The notes beneath the pieces are model-generated. The model was not told the origin of the DNA and made no database searches. It was given only the letters and a program-made list of their open reading frames with translations. The position numbers and the translations under genes are program-made. A stretch of DNA of 64,000 nucleotides from positions 3,658,001-3,722,000 of the forward strand of contig NZ_CP108025.1 of NCBI RefSeq assembly GCF_041435095.1, read 5' to 3'. Shown one piece after another: positions 42,010 to 49,919 of the stretch (position 1 is the stretch's first letter; the number at the start of each line of letters is the position of its first letter). This stretch comes from Kitasatospora sp. NBC_00315. Its GTDB lineage: Bacteria; Actinomycetota; Actinomycetes; Streptomycetales; Streptomycetaceae.

Positions 42010-42027
42010 TGTTGCTCCTTCTCGGTG
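41968..42027. repeat. Imperfect 31-bp tandem duplication of RBS and start
   Basis: 41968-41996 and 41999-42027 match at 25 of 29 positions; each copy contains AAGGAGC and GTGAG followed by a similar codon run. Confidence 0.8.
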
Positions 42028-42052
42028 ATCACCCAGAGCTTGTCGGCGGGTT

Positions 42053-42150
42053 CGTCCCAGCGGCAACGGCCGGCGTCCGATCTGGGACGCAGGGACGGCT
42101 CTACCTGCTTTGAACTGGGACGACGTAACCTTCCTGGGACGCGTCCCAGG
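42053..42150. promoter_or_regulatory. Five CTGGGACG sites, operator cluster candidate
   Basis: CTGGGACG occurs at 42082-42089, 42115-42122 and 42134-42141, and inverted at 42053-42060 and 42142-42149. The last two form the perfect 18-bp palindrome CCTGGGACGCGTCCCAGG (42133-42150). They lie between the transpeptidase and the membrane HTH gene. The rest of this 357-bp gap shows no further feature. Confidence 0.6.
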
Positions 42151-42335
42151 GGCGGAGAAGCGGCGTGGCGGGCGGCGGGAACCACGGGAGCGTGCGCGGC
42201 GTGCTTCTGTCCCGGAGACCGCTTCACGGTGGTCCGGCCGCAGGGGGGACGCGACAGCGCCGAACCCGACCGCCGGTGGCGGACGGAGACGGCGGGGCAC
42301 GATCACTGCGGAAGCACGAACGGGGTGGAGGAACG

Positions 42336-43619
42336 GTGTCAGAGGGGTTCGGGGAGTTGACGGAGCGGGACGAGATCGCGCGGCTGCTCGGGGAGCTGAA
42401 GGGCCGGTCGGGGCTCAGTTACGGCACGCTCGCGAAGAGACTGCATCTGAGCACCTCGACGCTCCACCGCTACTGCACCGGCAACGTGGTGCCGACGGAG
42501 TTCGCCCCGCTGGACCACCTCGCGCGGCTGTGCCGGGCGACGCCGGAAGAGCTCGTCGAGCTGTACCGCCTGTGGGTCGTCGTCCACGCGGCGCGGGGGA
42601 GCAGGACGTCATCCGGGTCCGAACCGTCAACTCCGGCGGGCCCGACGGGAACGCAGGAGTTGACGGGGACGCAGGCGCAGGCGGCACCGGACGGGAGAGG
42701 TGACGAGCCCGGGCCGGTCCTCGCCGCCCGCGCCGAACCGGACCGTGTCCCCGGGGCGGCACCGCGGCGGTGGCGCGTCCGCTACCCGGGGATCCTGGCC
42801 GCGGTGGCGGTCACCGTGGTGCTGGCGACCATCGGGGCCGTCGCCACGGGGCTGAAGTCGGCCACGGGCGGTGACGCCCGTCCCGGGCGGGCAGTGGCCG
42901 GCGGGTCGCCCGCCGCATCCCCGGCACCGGGCGGCCTCGGCTCGCCCTCCTCCCCTGCCCTCGCCTCCGCCGGCTCGGGCTCGGGGTCGGGCTCGCCGGG
43001 GCCGACCGGCGCGACGGACACGAGCGCCCCGATCAAGGTCTCGGTCAAACCCGCCGGATGGGACTCCGAGTGCGATCGGTACCTGGTCGACCGCCCGCCG
43101 TCCGAGGTCCCCCGACCGCCCCAGGTGCCGGACGTGGCCGGTTGGGTCTCCCAGCTCGGCGCGGTTCCCGGCCACTACCTGTCGACCGAGATCGTCGTCC
43201 AGGGCACCGGCAAGGACACCGTCGTGGTGTCGGGCCTCAACGTCCGGATCGCCCGGATCGCGGCTCCCCTCGCCTGGAACGCCTACTCCATGGGCGAGGG
43301 CTGCGGCGGTGGAGTCGACGTCCACTCCTACGACCTCGACCTGGACGCGCCCCGCCCGCGGCCGGTCCTGACCGAGGGCCACACCGGTCTGCCGCTCAAG
43401 GTGAGCGAGGGCGACCCGGAGGTCATCGAGATCACCGCCCAGACCACCTCCCACGACGTGTCCTGGTACCTGGAACTGGAATGGTCCAGCGGCGACCGGA
43501 AGGGAACGCTCACCATCGACACCGGCCACGGCACGCCGTTCCGCACGAGCGCGTTGAACGGCCGGCCGCTGTACGTCCACCCGATCGACGGACAGGCCTG
43601 GGAGCGGAGCCAGTTCTGA
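42336..43619 (+). CDS. Membrane-anchored HTH protein
   Basis: A 427-residue single-pass protein. An N-terminal XRE-like HTH (LSYGTLAKRLHLSTSTLHRYCTG, about 27-49) is followed by a Pro/Gly linker, a membrane segment (PGILAAVAVTVVLATIGAVA, 151-170), a Ser/Gly-rich extracellular linker and a 170-residue extracellular domain with two Cys (SECDRYLVDRPP and GEGCGGGVDVHSY). Streptomycetes have many such inside-out fusions; a sensor role is inferred. The GTG start has GGAGGA 4 nt upstream. The HTH may bind the CTGGGACG cluster upstream. It resembles receptors that sense wall or surface state. Confidence 0.82.
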   Translation: MSEGFGELTERDEIARLLGELKGRSGLSYGTLAKRLHLSTSTLHRYCTGNVVPTEFAPLDHLARLCRATPEELVELYRLWVVVHAARGSRTSSGSEPSTPAGPTGTQELTGTQAQAAPDGRGDEPGPVLAARAEPDRVPGAAPRRWRVRYPGILAAVAVTVVLATIGAVATGLKSATGGDARPGRAVAGGSPAASPAPGGLGSPSSPALASAGSGSGSGSPGPTGATDTSAPIKVSVKPAGWDSECDRYLVDRPPSEVPRPPQVPDVAGWVSQLGAVPGHYLSTEIVVQGTGKDTVVVSGLNVRIARIAAPLAWNAYSMGEGCGGGVDVHSYDLDLDAPRPRPVLTEGHTGLPLKVSEGDPEVIEITAQTTSHDVSWYLELEWSSGDRKGTLTIDTGHGTPFRTSALNGRPLYVHPIDGQAWERSQF

Positions 43620-43713
43620 CGGTGGCCGGCGACACGACGCCGGACACCCCGGTGCCCCCCGCCGCCGCTCGGAACGCGGTGCGGCCGTGGCTCCCGGGGT
43701 CGCCGTCGGCGGC

Positions 43714-44577
43714 TCACTCCCCCCGGCGACGGCGCAGCGTGACGCCCAGCAGGAACAGTGCCGACAGCACCGCCGCCAGACGCAGGACGCCCGGCGCCGA
43801 TCCCCACACCTGCTGCCCGACCTGTTGACCGGGCTGCAGGGCGGCCCCCCAGCGGCCCTGGGAGCGTCCCCAGAGCCAGAGGGTCAGTCCGGTCATGGTC
43901 CCCAGGGGAATGCCCAGCACCGCGAACTTCCGGGTGAAGTCGCTGAGACTGCGGGTGAGGTACGCCAGTGCCCAGCCCACCAGCATCACCAGCAGCAGAC
44001 CGGTCACGGCGCCGCCCAGCAGCACCACCGAGGCGAGCAGCAGCAGCGGTGACGGCCGGCGGCCCGCCAGTGGCCCGGGGCCGGCGGGCGCGGGTGCGGC
44101 CTTCCGTCCCCTGCCCGTGCGGCCCGTCCAGCCCGCTGCCTCCGCCGGCTCCGCTCCCGGCGGCTCCGGCGCGGGCTCCTCCGTCGACTCCGGGGCCGGC
44201 TCGGCCGGCGAATCGTCCAGCACCGAGAAGTCGATGTGGGCCGACCAGCCGGGAAAACCCCCGGGCTCCGCGCCCCCGAAGCCCGCCGGCTCGCCGACCG
44301 GGGGGAGCGGCGCGGGCGGGCGACCCGCCGGCCGGGGCACCGACGACCGGGGCGCCGGCCGGTCGCCCGACGGCTCGGCCGGCTCCCGGTCCGCCGGTAC
44401 GGCGGGAGCCGGGTCCGACTGCGGGGCCGGCGGTGCCACCGGCCGGGTCGGCTCGGCGGGCGCGGCCGGCACGGTCGGTCGCGGAAGGTACACGCTCTCG
44501 CCCGGCTCACCCGCCGCCGCACCGCCGCCGTCGCCTCGTCGGCCCCCGCCCAGCCGCCACCACTCGCCGTCCACCAT
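43714..44577 (-). CDS. Pro-rich two-TM-type membrane protein, unknown
   Basis: A 287-residue protein. The first 175 residues are a disordered Pro/Ala/Glu region (after MVDGEWWRLGGG). Then come a membrane segment LLLLASVVLLGGAVTGLLLVMLVGWALAYL, a charged loop (RSLSDFTRKFAVLGIP), a second GTMTGLTLWLWG segment and a third LRLAAVLSALFLLGVTL, with a basic tail. It is conserved beside the helicase-associated gene in streptomycetes, as far as I recall; function unknown. ATG 44577 is preceded by GGGGTGG; the N-terminal WW motif supports it. Confidence 0.7.
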   Translation of the reverse strand: MVDGEWWRLGGGRRGDGGGAAAGEPGESVYLPRPTVPAAPAEPTRPVAPPAPQSDPAPAVPADREPAEPSGDRPAPRSSVPRPAGRPPAPLPPVGEPAGFGGAEPGGFPGWSAHIDFSVLDDSPAEPAPESTEEPAPEPPGAEPAEAAGWTGRTGRGRKAAPAPAGPGPLAGRRPSPLLLLASVVLLGGAVTGLLLVMLVGWALAYLTRSLSDFTRKFAVLGIPLGTMTGLTLWLWGRSQGRWGAALQPGQQVGQQVWGSAPGVLRLAAVLSALFLLGVTLRRRRGE

Positions 44578-44713
44578 CGCGCCCACCACCCCACTCGCCC
44601 GCCCTACCCCGCCGACGCGACGGTACCGACCAGGCGCCCCCGCACACCACCCACCCGGAACCCCGGCCGCCGACCGGCTCCGCCCCCGCCCGAAGCCGAC
44701 TAACCTAGGCCGG

Positions 44714-47251
44714 ATGACCGCACAGCAGAGCGAGCAACGCCCGGGCGGCCCCGCCACGGGTCCCCGCACCCTCGCCGAGGAGCTCCGCAGCCGCTCCGAC
44801 GAGGCCCTCGCCGGCCTGCTGCGGTCCCGCCCCGACCTGCTGAACCCCGTCCCCGGTGATCTCACCCAGCTCTCCGCCCGGCTCTCCTCGCGCGCCTCCG
44901 CGCTGCGCGCCCTGGAGCGGCTGGACCGCTTCACCCTCCAGGTCGCCGAGGCGCTGGCCGCCGCCCCCGACGGCAGCCCGCACACCGTCGTACGCAACCT
45001 GCTCACCGGCCCCGCCCGGGTCAAGCCCCACCCCGGCGCCACCGCGCTCACCCCCGCCGAACGCACCGCCGTCACCGAGGCGCTGCCCGGGGCGCTGGCC
45101 ACGCTGCGCGACCGCGCGCTGGTCTGGGGCCCGGACAACGGCCTGCGGCTGGTGATCGCCGCCCGTGAGGCGCTCGCGCCCACCGCCGCCAACCCGGGCC
45201 GGACCGGGCTGGGCCCGACCCTCGCCGAGGCCACCGTCGGAATGTCGCCGGCCCGGCTCCAGCAGCTGCTGGCCTCGGCCGGACTGCCGCCCACCCCCGA
45301 TCCGGTCACCGCCGTCGCCGCGCTCATCGCGCTGCTGACCGACCGCAAGCGCTGCGCCGCGCTGCTCGCCGACGCCCCGGAGCCGTCCCTGCGGCTGCTG
45401 GAGCGACTGGTCTGGGGGCCGCCCACCGGCACCGTCCCGGACGCCACCCGCGCGGTCACGGCCGAGGACGCCCGCAGCCCGGTGGAGTGGCTGATCGCCC
45501 GGGGCCTGCTGCTGCCCTCCTCTCCAGGCAGCGTGGTGCTGCCCCGCGAACTCGCCCTGCACCTGCGCGGCGGCCGCAGCCACCGTGCCGTCGAGCCCGC
45601 GCCGCCCGCCGTCGCCACCGGCGCCGTCCGCGATCCGGCGGCCGTGGACGGCGCGGCGGCCGGTCAGGCCCACACGGCGGTCCGCGTCGTCGAGGAGATC
45701 CTCGACCTCTGGGGTCTGCAGCCGCCCACCGGCCTGCGGGCCGGCGGGGTCGGGGTCCGGGATCTCAAGCGCACCGCCCAGGCCGTCGAGAGCAGCGAGC
45801 GAACCGCGGCCTTCTGGCTGGAACTCGCCTACGGTGCGGGCCTGCTCGCCCCCGACGGGGAGGCCGACGAGCACTGGGCCCCCACCCCGGCGTACGACAC
45901 CTGGCTCCAGCAGCCCGTCGCCGTCCGCTGGTCGGCGCTGGCCGCCGGCTGGCTCGCCGGCACCCGGGTCGCCGCCCTCACCGGCACCCCGGACGGCAAG
46001 GGCAAGACCCGTGCCGCGCTCGGCCCCGAACTGGACCGCACGCTCGCCCCGTCCGTCCGCCGCGCCGCGCTGACCACGCTGGCCGCCCTGCCGCCCGGCT
46101 CGACCGCCACCGCCGACGCCCTGTCGCCCGCCCTGCGCTGGCACCGGCCGCTGCGCGGCGGCCCGGCCACCGCCGAGGGCCGGGACCTGCGCGACGACCT
46201 CGTCGAGTGGACTCTGCACGAGGCGGAGCTGCTCGGCGTCACCGGTCGGGGCGCGCTGTCCTCACCGGCCCGGGCGCTGCTCGACGGGCGCGATCCGGCC
46301 ACCGTGCTCGCCCCTCTGCTGCCCATGCCGCTGGACCACGTGATCCTCCAGCCCGACCTGACCGCCGTCGCACCCGGGCCGCTGCTCACCCCGCTCGCCC
46401 AGGCCCTCGCGCTCTGCGCCGACATCGAGTCCAAGGGCGGCGCGACGGTCTACCGCTTCACCGCGGAATCCGTCCGGCGCGCCCTGGACGCCGGGCGCAG
46501 CGCTGCCGACCTGCACGCCTTCCTGGAACAGCACTCCCGCACGCCCGTCCCACAGCCGCTCAGTTACCTGGTCGACGACGTGGCCCGCCGGCACGGCGTC
46601 CTGCGAGTCGGCGCCGCCTCGTCCTACCTGCGCTGCGACGACCCGGCTCTGCTCGCCGAGGTGCTGGCCGACCGCCGCTCGGCCGACCTGCGGCTGCGCC
46701 TGCTGGCCCCCACCGTGCTGGCGGCCCAGGCGGCGCCCGACACCCTGCTCGCCACGCTGCGCGTGATGGGGTACGCCCCGGCCGCCGAGTCGGCGGACGG
46801 CGACGTGCTGATCACCCGCCCCGACAGTCACCGCACTCCACCGAGGACCGCCCCCACCCCGGTGCCCGACGGCCCGCCGACCCCGGACGACGCCCTGCTC
46901 GGCGCGGCCGTCAAGGCCATCCGGGCCGGCGACCGGGCCGCCACCGCCATCCGCCGCGAGCCGGCCGCCGGCGCCGGCCGACGGCCGGGCGGCCCGCCCG
47001 CTCCCGCCGCCCGGCAGCTGCCGCGGACCGTGGCCGCCGAGACCCTCGCCGCACTGCAGACCGCCGTACTGCTCGGCGAGCGGATGTGGATCGGCTACGT
47101 CAACGCCGAGGGCCTGGCCTCCCAGCGGGTGATCGACCCGGTGAAGGTCGAGGGCGGCTTCGTCACCGCCTTCGACCACCACAGCGACGCCCTGAAGACC
47201 TTCGCCCTGCACCGGATCACCGGAGTCGCCGAGCTGGACGACTCCGCCTGA
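44714..47251 (+). CDS. Helicase-associated protein, XPB partner, with C-terminal WYL-like domain
   Basis: An 845-residue protein. Most of it is a Leu/Ala-rich helical repeat region related to the helicase-C-terminal/XPB-associated family (LPMPLDHVILQPDLTAVAPGPL is its signature core, about 535-555). The last 70 residues form a WYL-like domain (LLGERMWIGYVNAEGLASQRVIDPVKVEGGFVTAFDH). It lacks Walker motifs. The adjacent XPB helicase gene on the same strand implies a DNA-repair or transcription-linked complex. The ATG is well placed; no strong ribosome site. Confidence 0.85.
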   Translation: MTAQQSEQRPGGPATGPRTLAEELRSRSDEALAGLLRSRPDLLNPVPGDLTQLSARLSSRASALRALERLDRFTLQVAEALAAAPDGSPHTVVRNLLTGPARVKPHPGATALTPAERTAVTEALPGALATLRDRALVWGPDNGLRLVIAAREALAPTAANPGRTGLGPTLAEATVGMSPARLQQLLASAGLPPTPDPVTAVAALIALLTDRKRCAALLADAPEPSLRLLERLVWGPPTGTVPDATRAVTAEDARSPVEWLIARGLLLPSSPGSVVLPRELALHLRGGRSHRAVEPAPPAVATGAVRDPAAVDGAAAGQAHTAVRVVEEILDLWGLQPPTGLRAGGVGVRDLKRTAQAVESSERTAAFWLELAYGAGLLAPDGEADEHWAPTPAYDTWLQQPVAVRWSALAAGWLAGTRVAALTGTPDGKGKTRAALGPELDRTLAPSVRRAALTTLAALPPGSTATADALSPALRWHRPLRGGPATAEGRDLRDDLVEWTLHEAELLGVTGRGALSSPARALLDGRDPATVLAPLLPMPLDHVILQPDLTAVAPGPLLTPLAQALALCADIESKGGATVYRFTAESVRRALDAGRSAADLHAFLEQHSRTPVPQPLSYLVDDVARRHGVLRVGAASSYLRCDDPALLAEVLADRRSADLRLRLLAPTVLAAQAAPDTLLATLRVMGYAPAAESADGDVLITRPDSHRTPPRTAPTPVPDGPPTPDDALLGAAVKAIRAGDRAATAIRREPAAGAGRRPGGPPAPAARQLPRTVAAETLAALQTAVLLGERMWIGYVNAEGLASQRVIDPVKVEGGFVTAFDHHSDALKTFALHRITGVAELDDSA

Positions 47252-47269
47252 GCCCGGCGCGGGCGCGGT

Positions 47270-47503
47270 TCAGTGCCCCTGGGACTTCATCGCCTGGTCC
47301 GCCAGGCCGCCGATGCCCTCCTGGGAGACCGGCAGGCTGCCCCCGCTGAACACGTCGGCGAGCAGGAACCCGCCCGCCACGATCGGACCGCCCGGCTGCC
47401 CGAGGCCGGCCACGGCGTGTGCGGAGGAGGCGGAGAGGCCGGTGGCGGCGAGCGCCGTACCGGCGACGGCGAGAGCGGTGAGGATGCGCTTGGGCTTGTT
47501 CAT
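47270..47503 (-). CDS. Small secreted protein, unknown
   Basis: A 77-residue protein with a signal peptide (RILTALAVAGTALAATGL, cleavage near SSAHA). The 46-residue mature part is Gly-rich and uncharged: AVAGLGQPGGPIVAGGFLLADV, then FSGGSLPVSQ and GLADQAMKSQGH. It resembles small streptomycete surface proteins in size but lacks the chaplin cysteine pattern. The gene ends 19 bp from the convergent helicase-associated gene and diverges from xpb. Confidence 0.7.
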   Translation of the reverse strand: MNKPKRILTALAVAGTALAATGLSASSAHAVAGLGQPGGPIVAGGFLLADVFSGGSLPVSQEGIGGLADQAMKSQGH

Positions 47504-47689
47504 GCCTGTTCAACGACCGCCGGGCGCCCCGGTCACCGGCCACGGGATCCGGCGCCCGGGCGGCGGGTGCCCGGTCCGGACCGGCCGCGGGCCCGGCCGG
47601 GGAGGCCGCCCGACCAGCACGCGTACGGCTCCACCGGGAAATGCGCGACACTGGAGGGTCTGCGCCGAACCGATGGAGGGCATGCCCGC

Positions 47690-49327
47690 GTGAACGACGG
47701 ACCGCTTATCGTCCAAAGTGACAAGACGCTCCTCCTGGAGATCGACCACCCCAGGGCGGCCGACTGCCGCCGGGTGATCGCCCCCTTCGCCGAACTGGAG
47801 CGGGCGCCCGAGCACGTGCACACCTACCGGGTCACCCCGCTCGGCCTGTGGAACGCACGGGCCGCCGGACACGACGCCGAGCAGGTCGTCGACGCCCTGG
47901 TGACCTACTCGCGCTACCCGGTGCCGCACGCGCTGCTGGTGGACATCGCCGACACCATGGGCCGCTACGGGCGGCTGAAGCTCAGCAAGCACCCGACGCA
48001 CGGCCTGGTGCTCACCACCACCGACCGCCCGGTGCTGGAGGAGGTGCTGCGCTCCAAGAAGATCGTGCCGCTGGTCGGCGCCCGGGTCGACCCCGACACC
48101 GTCGTGGTGCACCCCTCCGAGCGCGGGCAGATCAAGCAGGTGCTGCTCAAGCTCGGCTGGCCGGCCGAGGACTTCGCCGGGTACGTGGACGGCGAGGCGC
48201 ACCCGATCGAGCTGGACCAGGACGGCTGGACGCTGCGCCCGTACCAGCAGCAGGCCGTCGAGGGCTTCTGGCACGGCGGCTCCGGCGTGGTCGTGCTGCC
48301 CTGCGGCGCCGGCAAGACCCTGGTCGGCGCGGCGGCCATGGCCGAGGCGAAGTCGACCACGCTGATCCTGGTCACCAACACCGTCTCGGCCCGCCAGTGG
48401 AAGCACGAACTGGTGAAGCGCACCACTCTGACCGAGGACGAGATCGGCGAGTACAGCGGCACCCGCAAGGAGATCCGCCCGGTCACCATCGCCACCTACC
48501 AGGTGATGACCACCAAGCGGAAGGGCGCGTACGCGCACCTGGAGCTGTTCGACGCCCGCAACTGGGGCCTGGTGGTCTACGACGAGGTGCACCTGCTGCC
48601 CGCACCGGTCTTCAAGTTCACCGCCGACCTCCAGGCGCGCCGCCGCCTCGGCCTGACCGCGACGCTGGTGCGCGAGGACGGCCGTGAGGGCGACGTGTTC
48701 TCGCTGATCGGACCCAAGCGGTTCGACGCGCCCTGGAAGGAGATCGAGGCACAGGGCTACATCGCGCCCGCCGACTGCTGCGAGGTCCGGGTCACCCTGA
48801 CCGACTCGGAGCGGCTGGCGTACGCGACGGCCGAGCCGGAGGAGCGGTACCGCTTCTGCGCGACCACCGCCACCAAGCGCCGGGTCGTGGAGGCGCTGGT
48901 CAAGAAGCACGAGAAGGACCAGACCCTGGTCATCGGGCAGTACATCGACCAGCTGGACGAGCTCGGCGAGGTGCTCGACGCCCCGGTCATCAAGGGCGAG
49001 ACCAGCAACGCTCAGCGGGAGAAGCTCTTCGAGGCCTTCCGCAACAAGGAGATCAGCGTGCTGGTGGTCTCCAAGGTCGCCAACTTCTCGATCGACCTGC
49101 CGGAGGCCACCGTCGCCATCCAGGTCTCCGGGACGTTCGGCTCCCGCCAGGAGGAGGCGCAGCGGCTCGGTCGGGTGCTGCGGCCGAAGGCGGACGGCCA
49201 CTCGGCCCACTTCTACTCGGTGGTGGCCCGCGACACCGTGGACCAGGACTTCGCCGCCCACCGGCAGCGCTTCCTCGCCGAGCAGGGGTACGCGTACCGC
49301 ATCATCGACGCGGACGACGTCCTGTAG
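47690..49327 (+). CDS. xpb: XPB/Ssl2-type DNA helicase
   Basis: A 545-residue SF2 helicase. Walker A is LPCGAGKT (about 203-210), box II is DEVH (298-301), motif III is LTATLVRED and motif VI is QEEAQRLGRVLRPK. The N-terminal damage-recognition-like domain (about 1-170) and the RED motif are typical of archaeal and bacterial XPB, a 3'-5' helicase linked to repair or transcription. The GTG start has GGAGG 9 nt upstream. Length matches mycobacterial XPB. Confidence 0.96.
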   Translation: MNDGPLIVQSDKTLLLEIDHPRAADCRRVIAPFAELERAPEHVHTYRVTPLGLWNARAAGHDAEQVVDALVTYSRYPVPHALLVDIADTMGRYGRLKLSKHPTHGLVLTTTDRPVLEEVLRSKKIVPLVGARVDPDTVVVHPSERGQIKQVLLKLGWPAEDFAGYVDGEAHPIELDQDGWTLRPYQQQAVEGFWHGGSGVVVLPCGAGKTLVGAAAMAEAKSTTLILVTNTVSARQWKHELVKRTTLTEDEIGEYSGTRKEIRPVTIATYQVMTTKRKGAYAHLELFDARNWGLVVYDEVHLLPAPVFKFTADLQARRRLGLTATLVREDGREGDVFSLIGPKRFDAPWKEIEAQGYIAPADCCEVRVTLTDSERLAYATAEPEERYRFCATTATKRRVVEALVKKHEKDQTLVIGQYIDQLDELGEVLDAPVIKGETSNAQREKLFEAFRNKEISVLVVSKVANFSIDLPEATVAIQVSGTFGSRQEEAQRLGRVLRPKADGHSAHFYSVVARDTVDQDFAAHRQRFLAEQGYAYRIIDADDVL

Positions 49328-49362
49328 TCACCGGCGCGCGCTCGGGCACGGGGGGCGCCCGC

Positions 49363-49587
49363 TCAGTACCGGACACCGTCACGGCCGAGCAGAGTCACCC
49401 GGGCGGCGGTGTCCAGCGCTATGCCGACGTTGCGCACGGCCGTCGTCAGGGGGCTCCGGCGGCGGTCGGGCGCGGCGGCCGTGGCGCCGGGGTAGGGGCT
49501 GGTCGGCGCCTTGGGGGCCGACCGCCGGTCGTGCACCCGGGGGGCCGTGGCCGCTGCCCGGGAGTCCTTGCTCTCAAGGGTGCTCAT
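49363..49587 (-). CDS. Small conserved hypothetical protein
   Basis: A 74-residue basic protein beginning MSTLESKDSRAAATAP and ending TTAVRNVGIALDTAARVTLL, then GRDGVRY. GAGGA precedes the ATG closely. The C-terminal helix is amphipathic. It is found near helD in related genomes from memory; function unknown. A longer start 13 codons upstream is less likely. Confidence 0.65.
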   Translation of the reverse strand: MSTLESKDSRAAATAPRVHDRRSAPKAPTSPYPGATAAAPDRRRSPLTTAVRNVGIALDTAARVTLLGRDGVRY

Positions 49588-49683
49588 GTCCTCAACCGTA
49601 GTTTCCGGACACCTCGGACACATCACCCCAAAGGCATAATTCGACAGGTCTTTGGTCGTCCTCCCGGCGTACGGCCGTCTCAG

Positions 49684-49722
49684 GGCCGACCGAGGGTTCG
49701 GTGCGACCCTCCGAGGTCGGCC
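49684..49722. promoter_or_regulatory. Inverted repeat upstream of helD
   Basis: GGCCGACC (49684-49691) and GGTCGGCC (49715-49722) flank inner AGGGT/ACCCT arms. It lies about 200 bp before helD in a 332-bp divergent gap (49588-49919); it could be an operator or a transcript hairpin. I found no rifamycin-associated element. Confidence 0.4.
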
Positions 49723-49919
49723 GATGACCCGTATTCGGTTAGCGCCCTGAGCCGGACGGGTCTAGCATGCTTCGTCTGCCCCCCTCCCGAACCGTGGTAC
49801 CTGCTGATGGCCCGCAGGCAGCCGGGGGAGGTGTCGACCGCTTGGTAACCGGCCGACCGTCCCCGCTGTGCGCTTGACGAGTCCGCTGCTCCCGCCGGGG
49901 GCAGCCGGGAAGGTTCGCT

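Noticed and set aside
47270..47503. Chaplin
   Set aside because: It has a signal peptide and the right size, but lacks the two-cysteine chaplin pattern.
49588..49919. Rifamycin-associated element before helD
   Set aside because: I could not find the expected conserved palindrome; the only inverted repeat has another sequence.
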